Positions 41,838-53,758 of a stretch of DNA of 64,000 nt are shown piece by piece; position 1 is the stretch's first letter, and every line of letters begins with the position of its first letter. The position numbers were made by a program, and so were the translations under genes. Under the pieces are notes generated by a model, which saw only the letters and a program-made list of their open reading frames with translations, was not told the origin of the DNA and made no database searches. Origin of the DNA: Ditylenchus dipsaci (lineage: Eukaryota; Nematoda; Chromadorea; Rhabditida; Anguinidae); contig SADC01000251.1 of the NCBI GenBank assembly GCA_004194705.1, positions 124,001 through 188,000 on the forward strand. Reading direction: 5' to 3'.

Positions 41838-42394
41838 ATAATTTTTTTATGCTATCCACGATATTTTGTCTAATTTTTTCCAGCTGTCACCAATTCTAAA
41901 AAATATATTTTTAAAGAGCCATCGACAGTCGTGGCAGTTCTAAATTTTTTCAGAAACATTTTCTGTTCTTATGTACTGCTATTTTAAATTTTTCCAAAAA
42001 TATTGAACCACCGACTATTCGAGCCCCACGTTTTGTGACATTGGCAGATCGAATAAGATTGAAGACTCGCACTGCGATAAAACTTTTTATTGTTAAAAAA
42101 CACGAGGAAAACAAGAAAACTTTCAGCAAACACGAGAAAGTGTGGAACAATCGTATGAAAATATTGAATAAAACAAATTTTGTTAGAAAAATAGGTGGAT
42201 TTTCGTATGGTTTTTTGATATGTTTCAATAAATGTTACGCTGTGGATTGGCACCTTAAATAGTCAATTGTTGTAATCACAGAACACTTAGGCTTGTTTTT
42301 ATCGAAACATCTTAGGACCCTCCGTGGCGTGCAGAACAGATAAATTTATCTGAACCTATAAATTCGGGTACAGGCTGATTGGTCGCTACAAAAC

Positions 42395-43765
42395 TGGTCG
42401 TTTACAAAACTAGCCGTTTACAGGATTGGTCGTTTACAGAATTGGTCGTTTGCAGAATTGGTCGTTTACAGGATTGGTCGTTTACAGAATTGGTCGTTTA
42501 CAGAATTGGTCGTTTGCAGAATTGGTCGTTTACAGAATTGGTCGTTTACAGAATTGGTCGTTTGCAGAATTGGTCGTTTACAGGATTGGTCGTTTACAGA
42601 ATTGGTCGTTTACAGAATTGGTCGTTTACAGGATTGGTCGTTTACAGAATTGGTCGTTTACAGAATTGGTCGTTTACAGGATTGGTCGTTTACAGAATTG
42701 GTCGTTTACAGAATTGGTCGTTTACAGAATTGGTCGTTTACAGAATTGGTCGTTTACAGAATTGGTCGTTTGCAGGATTGGTCGTTTACAGGATTGGTCG
42801 TTTACAGAATTGGTCGTTTACAGAATTGGTCGTTTACAGAATTGGTCGTTTACAGGATTGGTCGTTTGCAGAATTGGTCGTTTACAGAATTGGTCGTTTA
42901 CAGAATTGGTCGTTTACAGAATTGGTCGTTTACAGAATTGGTCGTTTACAGGATTGGTCGTTTACAGAATTGGTCGTTTACAGAATTGGTCGTTTACAGA
43001 ATTGGTCGTTTACAGAATTGGTCGTTTACAGAATTGGTCGTTTGCAGGATTGGTCGTTTACAGAATTGGTCGTTTACAGAATTGGTCGTTTACAGAATTG
43101 GTCGTTTACAGAATTGGTCGTTTACAGAATTGGTCGTTTACAGAATTGGTCGTTTACAGAATTGGTCGTTTACAGAATTGGTCGTTTACAGAATTGGTCG
43201 TTTACAGAATTGGTCGTTTACAGAATTGGTCGTTTACAGAATTGGTCGTTTACAGAATTGGTCGTTTACAGAATTGGTCGTTTACAGAATGGTCGTTTAC
43301 AGAATTGGTCGTTTACAGAATTGGTCGTTTACAGAATTGGTCGTTTACAGAATTGGTCGTTTACAGAATGGGTCGTTTACAGAATTGGTCGTTTACAGAA
43401 TTGGTCGTTTACAGGATTGGTCGTTTACAGAATTGGTCGTTTACAGAATTGGTCGTTTGCAGAATTGGTCGTTTACAGAATTGGTCGTTTACAGAATTGG
43501 TCTTTTACAGAATTGGTCGTTTACAGAATTGGTCGTTTACAGGATTGGTCGTTTACAGAATTGGTCGTTTACAGAATTGGTCGTTTGCAGGATTGGTCGT
43601 TTACAGAATTGGTCGTTTACAGAATTGGTCGTTTACAGGATTGGTCGTTTACAGAATTGGTCGTTTACAGAATTGGTCGTTTACAGAATTGGTCGTTTAC
43701 AGAATTGGTCGTTTACAGAATTGGTCGTTTACAGAATTGGTCGTTTACACGATTGGCGTTTCAAG
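42395..43765 (+). repeat. Tandem array of a 16-bp unit, about 85 copies
   Basis: The unit GGTCGTTTACAGAATT repeats with only A/G changes (ACAGAA, ACAGGA, GCAGAA) and one 15-bp copy near 43290. Because 16 is not a multiple of 3 and the unit has no stop in any frame, all three forward frames stay open for about 440 codons and encode the same 16-residue repeat (VVYRIGRLQNWSFTEL). These frames are not genes. Confidence 0.95.
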
Positions 43766-43948
43766 AAGTAATCAATGAATGAACGGGTGACCTTGATATC
43801 ATTAGCAACCAATACCAGATCAAACATAGTGTAAGTCAAGAATAGAGCAAACTGAAATTTTCAAACCCTGGATCAACAATAAAACACAAAAATGGCCTCT
43901 TTTATTCCCCGTCCACGATAACAACAATAACAAAATTTTCAATACTCA

Positions 43949-44037
43949 AAGCTCCCTAGACTTGCAGACTCATATTCTTCGTCGTCGATGTTGTCGTCTA
44001 GGTTCATCTTGGGCGTCTTTGGCTGACTGTGCTTCTA
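43949..44037 (-). other. Candidate terminal exon of the element's gene
   Basis: After a TTTAG acceptor, KHSQPKTPKMNLDDNIDDEE and YESASLGSFEY precede a stop; AATAAA on the minus strand follows near 43900. An acidic C-terminal tail, presumably of a lost transposase. Confidence 0.35.
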
Positions 44038-44566
44038 AATTGAGTGTGATGGAGATTTAATGAGATGAGGTAAAAAGACGTTGAACAATGTGATGGCAGA
44101 GAGAGAGAATGATTGACAGAGATGAAACTATGTTTGGCATGCTATTAACCCCAACTATGGGTTACCCTAACTTGTAACCCCAACTAAAGAAGTTACGCTT
44201 TTGCAAACGACCAATTCTGTAAACGACCGATTCTGTAAACGACCAATTCTGTAAACGACCAATTCTGTAAACGGCCAGTTTTGTAAACGAAAAATTCTGT
44301 AAACGACCAGTTTTGTGACGACCAATTCGTAAACTATTCTGATTCGGAATGACCTCACAACTGTTTTGAGCCGAATAGTGACTTATCCAAGAAAATCAAG
44401 TTCAGTTAAATATACCATTGAAAAGAGGATATGCGGGGCTACAAAAAAGCATTAGAAGAAAAAATGTATGATCCTAACATCAATAAAAGATGAGGCTTTA
44501 TGAGGAAAATCCGCCGAGAACTTTTTGGACACCTCAAGATTTCTGAAACAGTTCATGTTATCAAAT

Positions 44567-44705
44567 ATAAATGTAAAAAAAGAGACTCTAATCTACTTTA
44601 GGCGTCCATGGTCGCTTTAGACGTCCAATGAGTTCAGGCGTCTGAGGAAAAAAAATTGAGCGTCCAATGAGAACTTTAGGCGTCCAAATGAAACAAAGCA
44701 TTTTT
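44567..44705. repeat. Patch of TTTAGGCGTCCAATGA units
   Basis: Four or five degenerate copies of a GGCGTCCAATGA motif, in style like the subterminal arms of the MULE-like elements, but no partner arm was found nearby. 44723-45106 holds a 127-codon open frame of unconvincing composition. Confidence 0.45.
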
Positions 44706-45170
44706 TCAAATAAATAAATTTCATGTCATTGTTACAACTATATGACTATATAAAGGTATTTTACAACCTTTTAGTCGTTGAAGCTGGGCAAAAAGAGCCT
44801 CTTTGTGCATCCACACAAAGCGATAAACCCAAACAGAGCACTTTGACTGGTCATCGAGGAAAGCTAGCTGTCCAAATGCCTATTACTTTCCTTCCTCAAA
44901 ATTTTTGTCCTGTTCAAATTGGAAGACAGTGCCCAATGCTCTTACGTTTCAGGCTCACACTCTTACTAGTACCTGAATTTTTGCGAGCACTCGTACTTTA
45001 TACTTCACGCGTATTTGTGCAAACTTTTTTACTTTTTCATCAAATTATACTTCAAATAACGGCGCAGTCAAAAAATAGTTTAAAAATTTGCGTCAGAGGC
45101 AAATAATCAAAAGAAAAAAATAGAAATATAATCATAAGGTTTTTGGACAAAATACGGTATTTCCTTTACA

Positions 45171-45598
45171 GTCAAACCTCGATATAGTGATACCCCCGAA
45201 AGTTCGTTCCCGCCTAGGGTCCGACACTTTTTTAACTCAATTTTCCAAGTCTTTTATTCATTCTATTCTGACAGCCTGGTCCCAAATATCGTGAGGATTA
45301 CTATTTGCCAGTCGTTTTTTTTGAAATGAAAACAAATTTTTGGTTGAAAATGTAAAAACTATATATACTGACACTCTTTTTCGAAAACAGGTGCCACTAT
45401 ATGGAGTTTTTACATTTTCAACCAAAAATTTGTTTTCATTTCAAAAAAACGATCGGCAAAATAGTAATCCTCACGATATTTGGGACCAGGCTGTCAGAAT
45501 AGAATGAATAAAAGACTTTGAAAATCGAGTTAAAAAAGTGTCGGACCCTAGGCGGTAACGAACTTTTGGGGCGTCAATATATCGAGGTTTGACTGTAA
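45171..45598. mobile_element. Pogo-like MITE (TACAGTCAAACCTCGATATAG)
   Basis: Ends CAGTCAAACCTCGATATAG and CTATATTGACG...TCGAGGTTTGACTG mirror each other, with TTCGTTCCCGCCTAGGGTCC internal arms. The same structure recurs at 14458, 46566 and 50428. Downstream (45605-45860) is an inverted pair of TCGAAG-type hexamer runs. Confidence 0.7.
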
Positions 45599-45924
45599 TA
45601 CAGTATTTTTATAGTCGAAGTCGAAGTCAAAGAAATTTAAATCGAAGTCGTAATCGAAGTCGAACTCGAAATTGCAGTTAGGACAATTTAGACTGTGTTG
45701 TACCTGAAAACCATAATAAACGGATCAAAAACAATCTTTTTGCTCGTGTTCTGGTGGAAATGACTGCGATTTCTATCTCAAATCCATGATTTCGATTTCG
45801 ACTTCTACTTCGATTTAACCTTTGACTTCGATTTCGACTTCGATTATGAAAACACTGCTGTGATAGAAGCACATGCTTTGCTTTTGTGCATGAGTTATAT
45901 ATGTAATTAGTTATAATGTTTTAG

Positions 45925-48900
45925 ATGTCTCAGATAATTTACATGCTATTTCTTTCCTATATAGCTGTTGTGCCTCTACGTATTGACGCAGCTGTTTTCA
46001 ATATTGATGCCGAAATTCGATCTAAGATATTAGCAAAAAACCCAATCGCTGGATTTCATTTGAACCACTCTACTATCTCCGCCAAAAGTTATCGCGATAG
46101 CGTATTAATTTCCGTCATTCATGTAGGAACTCCTCGTAAGTATCTTTCGAAAACTTCTAATCCGAATCATTGTCACTAGTTGACTCATTTATAATATTAT
46201 ATCAGATAATTTTTAGCCCAGAATTTTCAAGTGGTGTTTGATTTTGACTACACCGACAGCTGGTTGCTAGACAAAGTTTTGAGAATACCTGATATTATTG
46301 GATATGGAAACAGAAAATGGTTCAATTCTAAGTGAATTTTGTACTTTTGTTTTCAACTAAAATTCTATTTTTCTCCTTTTTAAAAAATATGATTTTAGCT
46401 TGTCGCAAACTTTCGTAAATCATGGTGCTTTTTCAACAGACTATGGGCATGGTGTATCAGCTCTGGACATTTTTAGAGTGAAAATTTATTAAATAGGGAG
46501 ACATTGTCTTGAACGGAAATGCCGAAATTCGAAAAAAATCTGGCTACATTTTTAAAAGGCAGCACAGTCGAGTCTCGATATGGTGGCACTCCGATATAGT
46601 AGCACCCCGAGCCGCATTTGTCTGGCCGGTAAAGAAAATAAAGAAAGTTAACCCCCGCTATAGTGCCACTCCACTGCAATGGCACATTCGCTATAGTGGC
46701 ACCTTGAGCTCGGTCCGGACTCAGTAAATCCCGCTCGATATAGTGGCTCTAGATGATTAGTGATGATCAGTCTCGAGGGGTAAATTGAAAACCCGTGTTT
46801 GGGATCACTATATTAAATAAGGTACAAGAATTTCAATTTCAAATTTTTCGAATTTGAAACTTTTTTTTTTCGAGAAAGGTTTCCTGAAAATATAAACTTT
46901 TTTCAAACAAGAGCGGGACCAGGACAGTTTTTTGGGGTTTTTTTGAGAATTTTTAGAATATGTGTTCAAACCAGCTCAAATAATCCGAAACCATCCCAAA
47001 TCATCGCAAACCACCCCAAATACTCTGAAACCACCCTTAAAACCCCTACACCGAACCCATAAAATAAAAATTTCTTAAGAATGAAAAATAACTTATTTTT
47101 CTAACTTAAAATTGTGTGGGGAATCAGGTTTGTTAGTACCTAAATTGCAATTTCACTCACCCAACCCCGGAAACTGCAGTGGTTGTTATTTTCGATTTTT
47201 TTGTTTGAAATAAAATTATTTGTTTAAAAAGACTTGCTATAGTGGCACTATTGCATTGGATTTGGTTAAATATCTCGGTATAGTGGCACCCTCGCTATAG
47301 TGGCACCTTCGATATACCCTATTTTCTCTAATTATAGACCCGTCTCTAATTATTGACCCCCTCAACTTTGAGGGTCTGTATCTTAGCGTAGAGTGAAAAT
47401 TCTGCAAATATCTTCTTTGCGTTTTTTTAGCTCCCACGAGCTCTGCTGATTCCACTTTTTAGATTTTGGTTGAGCACCCGAAAATCTCGAGATCGACATC
47501 GGTTGAAAAATTATAGACCCGGTCTATAATTAGAGAAAATGCGGTAGTGGCACCTGATGGTCAGTCTCGAGAGGTGTCACTATATCGGGACTCGACTGTA
47601 TTTAATTATGGCCCCTAATTACTGAAACATAGCCTGTAATCTGAAATTGAATTTTTTTCTTAATTTTGAAAGTATTTTCCAAAATTTTTTTGCTAAAGTG
47701 TCGCCCAGGATTTCAGCTTTCTAACAAGCTACCGAATTCTATGGAATAATGTTAGAAATGTAAATATTCAGCGGTTTGAATTAAATAACTTTTATTTTTC
47801 TCTAAATTCTCCAAACCTTTAAATTCCTGAAATTTTTTAATTATTCAGTAAAGTTTGATAGCTCGATAAAAAACTGAGATCTTGAGCTTCACAATAGTTG
47901 AAAAAAATTGAAAGGAAACGCAAAAATTAAGAAAAAAAATTTAAATTTTAAATTAGGGGGTATTTTTCTTGGAATGAGGAGGCTGAATTGAATATTATTA
48001 ATTATCAAAAAAACATTCCAAGTTTTTGAATTTTAGTGTTTCCCTTCCAGACAACCCTGGACTGCGAAAATCTCATTCTTTAAAAACAATTTTATCAGTT
48101 TTTCAATATTTAAACTTTTCTAGATTGCTGATTCTCAGACAATTACCACCTCGATACACTTTGGAATTATTCAGTACCTCGATTTTTATTGTAAGCAATC
48201 ACTGGGAACCCTTTCGGCCGAAGGATACTTGAGCCTACTCAACACTCCTGTTACCGACAGTGGTGTACCATCGTTTCTTCACACCTTGGGTGACATCTTG
48301 GATGATCGAGTTGTCACGATTTGGGCCAACATCACGTATGTTTCTGGAGCAATTTTAAAGCACACCCCTCAGTCAAATCAGCTTGCTGGACGAAGACATT
48401 TTTTTAAGACGTATTTTTGTAATAAAAAGAATTGCCTTGGTTCCCCAAGCTGATTTGACTGAGGGGGGTGTCTGAAAATTTAGCCATGTTTCTTGTTGTA
48501 TATTGTATAACATACTTCACATTTGTATGATATATAAAAGGTGTTGTAAAAATAGTACCAGGTGACTCAAGAAGCCCCCAACTTTTGTAATGGCCATTTT
48601 TAAATTTATTGTGTCTTGACTAGATCTTTTCTGTTCGAGACTCACCGAAACCAGGAAATACCACGTTTCAGCTAATAATCCCTAAAAATAATGGGCGCTA
48701 CTATGAAAATGTGTATAAAAATATTACTTTACAATCCGAACAGGCGCCTATACAGGCGCCATCATAAACATGCACTCATTCGCAATTAATTTTTTGGCGC
48801 GTTTTCAAACATTTAAAATAGGAAATTGTTAGACAACTATCCGTAAATTCGCCTTTTAAAATCAATATTTTTATATTTTACCCACGATTTTGTTAAGCGT

Positions 48901-51062
48901 TCGGGCTGAATTTTCGTTAGTTACTTCTTCGCAATAAACTGAGTCGATTTCGAAAAAAAAATTAGCCGAAATATTGATCGTATGTGGATTAAGAACGCGT
49001 GACGAACAATTTTTGGGGTCTCGGGTTTGATGACGCCCTTGAGCATACCTGGTTTTTCAAACTTTTCTGGCAAAGCTCAAAATTTTGAGCATCACCTGTC
49101 ATTTCTTATGAGTTTTATGAAATGTACGACCCAGTTCATCCATATACCGTATTTTCTCTGTTATTTACCCCTCTCTATTAATTACCCCTCATAGGCACCC
49201 TGTATCTCAGCTCAAAAAAAATCTTTTGCAAATCTGTTCTTTGCGTTTTCTTAATCACAACGATCTTAATTGATTCCACTTTTTAGATTTTTGTTGAGCA
49301 CTCAAAAATTTCAAAATCAAAATAATTTTTTTCCGATTTTTTGGGGTTGAAAAATAATTGCCCCGGGGTAATTAATAGAGAAAATACGGTAAACGTTTAA
49401 TTTAAAGAGATTTGAAAAATGGGAAGGGGGTTAAAAGCGTGAAAAACATTTAGCGTTACATAATTCCTATCAAAATACTATATGTGGATATATTGTCTCA
49501 TATTTTCCCATTTTTTATCTTTTTCTATTTTGACTTATTTCTTTCAACTTTTATGAAAGTTAAAAATTTGGCTAATAGATCGCTCAAAATTCGCTAAACA
49601 CGATGCTTTTATCACAGGTCTCCCATATTATTTTTAAGAATCAGACACAAATTCTCGAAAAAATCACATTTTGTGAACAAATCAGACATTTCTTAAAAAT
49701 GAATTATTTTATGCAAAATATTCGTTAAAACACCAATTTTCGGTAGTTCAGAATTAAAAACATGGGCTGTAATTATAATATTAACTAAATTTCACCTTTA
49801 CGGACTTGTGTAGATTCACTGAGTTTTATTCCCATAAATTATTTTATCTAAACTTTTTTTAAAGAAAAGGAATAAAAACGAATGAATTAATCAATGTGGG
49901 ACCGCTAATTTATCAGAATCTGAAAATCTGAATCTGAAGAAATCTAATAAAATTAAAATATACAGTAATTAAAAAAAAAGTTCGTCTCATTTACTGCTGA
50001 TTTTGTCTAATTTAGATCAAACAACACAGCAGCTTATTCACCAGCTAGTGTGACTTTCGGAGATCTTGACAACAACCATTGCATGAGTGAACACTGGTTC
50101 TTTATTGATCAACTTCATTCGTATCAGTGGACAGCCAAACTTTCAAAAATTGGCTTCAGCAATAGTCACCTGGAAGATAGTTTCGTGGATGTGAATCAGA
50201 ACTTTTTATTCAATCCAGAATACATCAACCTGGGTATTCCAAAGAATCATTATGCCGAAATCATGAAGCATATTGGAGCCGAGCATGGTCTTAAACATCG
50301 AACGGCAATAAGCTGCAATAAGCTACACAATGGGACAGACCTGGTGCTTTGGTTTGGTGCAAACAACATAACACTTTCATCTAGAGACTACATTCAAGTC
50401 GTAAGTATGACTGTGATTCCTTATACAGTAGCCTCTCGCTATAACGGCACCCCCAAAAGTTCGTTCCCACCTAAGGTCCGACACTTTTTTAACCCAATTT
50501 TTGAAATTTTTTTGTCAGTTCTGATTTTTACAGTCTGGTCGGAAATGTTGTAAAGATTGCGATTTTGCCGATCGTTTTTGAAAAAAAAATTTGGTTAAAA
50601 AAGCAAACATTCGATATAACGGCACCCCTTTTTGAAAATTTCGATATAACGGCACCTCTTTTTGAAAAAGGGGTGCCCTTATATCGAACGTTTGCTTTTT
50701 CAACCCAAAATTTTTTTCTCTCTTGAAAAAACGATCGGCAAAATCGGAATCCTGAAGATATTGCCGACCAGACTATGAAAACCAACTGGCAAAATTTTTC
50801 AAAAATTGAGTTAAAAAAAGTGTCGGACCCTAGGTGGGAACGAACTTATGGCGGTGCCGTTATAGCGAGAGGCGACTGCAGCAGTGATTTCTTAAAATAC
50901 CTCATTTATTTTTAGGATGAATTAGGATGTTTTGTCATTTTCCAAGAGTCCTACGACATAGATGTTTGGCAATTCAACACACAAATCCTTCAGCACACAT
51001 GTATTGCTCTCGATTTTGGAAAGAAGAAAATTGGATTTTCTTTGGTGAAAAAAAAGTTCTGA
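45925..51062 (+). CDS. Pepsin-like aspartic protease homologue with altered active-site triads
   Basis: A1-family fold; real members are secreted or lysosomal endopeptidases. Exons: 45925-46135 (hydrophobic N-terminus MSQIIYMLFLSYIAVVPLRI, likely signal peptide; ends VGTP), 46217-46331, 46399-46489 or beyond, 48196-48335, 50016-50400, 50916-51062. Phases agree at 46135/46217, 46331/46399, 48335/50016 and 50400/50916. The first active site, normally FDTGSSNLW, reads FDFDYTDSWLL; the second, normally VDTGTS, reads VDVNQNF. Both Asp remain but Thr-Gly is lost. The flap Tyr region (DYGHGVSALD) and the last strand (IALDFGKKKIGFSLV) are kept. A frame break follows 46489 and MITEs fill the introns. 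It may be a catalytically dead homologue or a pseudogene; the second half is intact. Confidence 0.65.
46566..47602. mobile_element. Pogo-like MITE with a nested CGTATTT-type MITE
   Basis: Outer ends CAGTCGAGTCTCGATATGG and GGTGTCACTATATCGGGACTCG; TATAGTGGCAC recurs inside. Nested at 47318-47545 is a MITE with ends CCCTATTTTCTCTAATTATAG and TAATTAGAGAAAATGCGG, sharing the interior CTCCCACGAGCTCTGCTGATT with copies at 49.2, 52.0 and 55.9 kb. Located in the third intron of the pepsin-like gene. Confidence 0.65.
48357..48466. mobile_element. Short hairpin MITE in a pepsin-like gene intron
   Basis: Inverted ends ACACCCCTCAGTCAAATCAGC and GCTGATTTGACTGAGGGG, 110 bp in all, 20 bp after exon 48196-48335. 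Confidence 0.75.
49147..49392. mobile_element. MITE, TACCGTATTTTCTCTGTTAT family
   Basis: Ends ACCGTATTTTCTCTGTTATT and TTAATAGAGAAAATACGGT, 246 bp, with the family interior. The rest of the 48467-50015 intron is AT-rich with nothing recognised. Confidence 0.75.
50428..50882. mobile_element. Pogo-like MITE (CAGTAGCCTCTCGCTATAACG) in the last pepsin intron
   Basis: Ends CAGTAGCCTCTCGCTATAACG and CGTTATAGCGAGAGGCGACTG, arms including TTCGTTCCCACCTAAGGTCC. It occupies almost all of intron 50401-50915. Confidence 0.75.
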
Positions 51063-51780
51063 GCCACTTCACATTTCTGAATATTCATGGCTTTTTGTTT
51101 ACTTAACAAGAGATAAACTGAACGGAACAACTGTAATTTCTAGTGCAGAATTTCGCGTAGATCATTATCAAAATATGAGTATGTGTGTTTGGATGTGATA
51201 AAGTGACCCGAAAACCGGTTTGAAATGGTCGACCATTTCAAGGGAAGTGACTAATCTCCAGAGAGGCAGACACCAGTTTACTCCAGACCACATATATCAC
51301 TGTAATATGTCAAAAGAACCGCCATGATATGCTCTTTCGAATGTGTGTATGTTAGATGAAACCTGTGCGCAAAAAATGGGACAACCAGCGTGCACCTCAT
51401 AAAACCACCATTTGCTGACCTGTCAAATTTTCACTTGAAGTGGTTCAGGAGCACGTCACAGGTGTCTATAACTGATTCACACTTCATCAATACTCGTAGA
51501 GAAATACAAGAGCTACAAAATGAGCAGAAAACACCACCGAAATTCGACAAAAGTCACTCAGAAATTACAGAAAAATAGATGAAACCAGCTGTTTTCATGG
51601 TATTGAAATTTGAGGGGTACCTGGTTTGGCATATTCCTATCCGATTTTCTAAAGAAAATTGAGAGTGCAATATATTAACAGAACTGGTGCAAATACTCAC
51701 ACGACAACAAGCAAATATCACAAAATTCAAGCTAGAACAATTTGGCCCCACGAACCTCACAAAAACCAGGCGTCTTTGGA
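51063..51780. other. Downstream of the pepsin-like gene; no convincing gene
   Basis: A 62-codon frame at 51390-51578 and a 145-codon frame crossing a repeat at 51659-52096 lack recognisable motifs or consistent splice structure. Confidence 0.4.
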
Positions 51781-51794
51781 CGAAAATTCGGTGA

Positions 51795-52352
51795 GTAGAC
51801 GTTTACCTACAAATGGGACATTTTTCAAATTTGGCGTTATTTTGTATTTTTATATTATATATAAAAGTTTTATTTTATATACCGTATTTCCTCTAATAAG
51901 CGCCCACCCCAACTTTGAGGACCTATATCTGAGATCAGAGGGAAAATTTAGCAAATCTGTTTATTGCATTTTCTTTACTCCCACGAGCTCTGCCGATTCC
52001 GCTTTTTTGATTTTGGATTTTCACCCGAAAATCTCGAGATCAAATTTGAAATTTCCCGATTTAATGTGTTCATCTAGAAATATAAATAATAAGTAAACAT
52101 TAGCAACGAATAAATAAAAGCAATGACATATGCAGTAAGAGTAATTAATAAGTAATGCGTAAAATGTCAAAATCAAACAAAAATTAACAAGACAATAATG
52201 AACTTGGCGAAGTAATAGCATGAACTATTTTAAAAACAAACAAAATTCAAAATTACGCCAAATTGGAAAAATGTCCCATTTGGCAGGTAAACGTCCCTGG
52301 GATGTTTATCTACCAAATGGGACAAATGTCCCATTTGTAGGTAAACGTCTAT
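51795..52352. mobile_element. Foldback with GTTTACCTACAAATGGGACA arms
   Basis: Left arm TAGACGTTTACCTACAAATGG; right arm has two inverted units ending GTAGGTAAACGTCTA. A half CGTATTT-type MITE is nested at 51881-52050. The flanks share GAAAATTC-GGTG a few bases outside each end, perhaps an imperfect target duplication. Confidence 0.6.
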
Positions 52353-52358
52353 ACCCCG

Positions 52359-53677
52359 AAAATTCAGGTGGCTGTCATTTGGTTTCGTGATTTTCACAAA
52401 TTTTAGAGGTCATTTTTTTTTTCAAATAAAAACACCACGTGATAGAACTTGAAAACCTGTATCAGATACAAGTTTTAGATCACGGCTAAAACTGTAGTTT
52501 ACCTCTTTTGAGAGGTTTGAAGAAGTATGCTGGTAGCCTGGTCACCGGTGGACCATTCTGGTTTTTATTCAATGGCTTTGGAGTCAGTATTTTAAAACCC
52601 AAAATTCGTTTAAATCGTATACCGAAAATAGCCAACATTTTGACGAGTCTTTTTCTTGCTAAAAGTATCTGAACTCTTATTTTGTCACTCTTATTTTATA
52701 AATGCGCTATTTCGAAATGACATTGACACTGACTTTTCAATATCACTTTATCGTCACTGTCAATGTCACACTGACTATAGTGACTCCAACTGACGTCTCT
52801 GCTTCTAGTCCTCATTGCTAACACTTCTTTTTAGATAGAAAAATGAAATCTGCCGTTTTATTGTTAGATGCTTGTCTTCGTTGGTCTCTTTTTACTAATC
52901 GGTTTTGATGGTCGAAACTACTAAGAACGGAAAGAAGCTGATTGCTATGAATCGTCCCAAACTATGAATTTGGTTATGACTCAAGCATTGTAGAAGGTAC
53001 TCAACGTATCATTTGAAGTCGATGTGCAGATGACGATTGGTTGGAGTTGTGTTTGTTTCAGATCGTCAGACAAGCATATTACAAGGACACTTTTCGTCAT
53101 GGATACCAGTTAAACCTTTGATTGGAATTCTGAAAATGCCGTTTTTTCTTTTGATGGTATATACCTTATTTTAGTGACTCTTTTTAACTGGCATTGTTCG
53201 GGATGGCATCATGTTGGAAAGAGTACATTTATTTAGATATAACTTCAATATTTTATCAAAGAGCTTTTCGCTCGTGCAAAGCATGTTTGGCGTGAAACCC
53301 CAGCAATAAAAAAAATTCGTGTCTCGAAAAAAGTACAAATCTGTTTCAAAAGTACATTTAAAGGGGCATGATTGTGCCCGATGGGGAGAAAAGGCGCAAA
53401 CCAGCAGTTCTTTTTTTCTCGATAAATTTTTACATTCGTTCTCGTCTAAACTTTTTAAGTTTTCTGTCTAGTTTTTAAAAGCAGTTTAAGGTCATCTATA
53501 TCAGATTTGACGCAGAACGAGTGAAAAATGGGATCATTCGAAAAAATTCGAAAAAAACTGCTGGTTCGCGCCTTAACGCACGGGCATGCCCGTTTAAATG
53601 CCCTTTTTATATGCTGTTTTATCCGTCCGAGTTCATCCTTTTTGCAAAAGTATTTTCAGCTTTTATTTAAATTAATA
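52359..53677. other. No confident gene
   Basis: A short hydrophobic frame (MLVFVGLFLLIGFDG, 52868) and an acceptor-preceded stretch (IVRQAYYKDTFRHGYQ, 53062) may be exon remnants; nothing links them. 52717-52795 repeats GACAnTGACACTGAC motifs. Confidence 0.35.
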
Positions 53678-53758
53678 ATTTTGTGGGCTCTACTGGACTG
53701 TTGGGTGCCAAAATATGCCTTGGTCCTCCTGTTGTATTTAAGGTGATTATGTTGGATG

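Larger units (their letters stand above)
42366..44340. mobile_element. Foldback element whose left arm is a 1.4-kb 16-mer array
   Basis: The left arm begins GGGTACAGGCTGATTGGTCG and the right arm (44195-44335) is the inverted counterpart with about eight units (AACGACCAATTCTGTA). The interior (43775-44190) has a short terminal-exon candidate on the minus strand. I could not identify a clear target duplication. The start resembles that of the MULE-type element at 53759. Confidence 0.6.

Noticed and set aside
42395..43765. Possible CRISPR array because of regular short repeats
   Set aside because: Contiguous tandem 16-mers without unique spacers, in a eukaryotic genome with no cas genes.
42379..43782. 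Three overlapping 437-467-codon forward frames, the longest in the window
   Set aside because: All are translations of the 16-bp tandem array, each with the same 16-residue peptide; no start context, introns or non-repeat domain.
44723..45106. A 127-codon plus-strand frame
   Set aside because: No recognisable motif or splice sites, and the second half is rich in Leu/Phe/Val as expected of AT-rich noncoding DNA.
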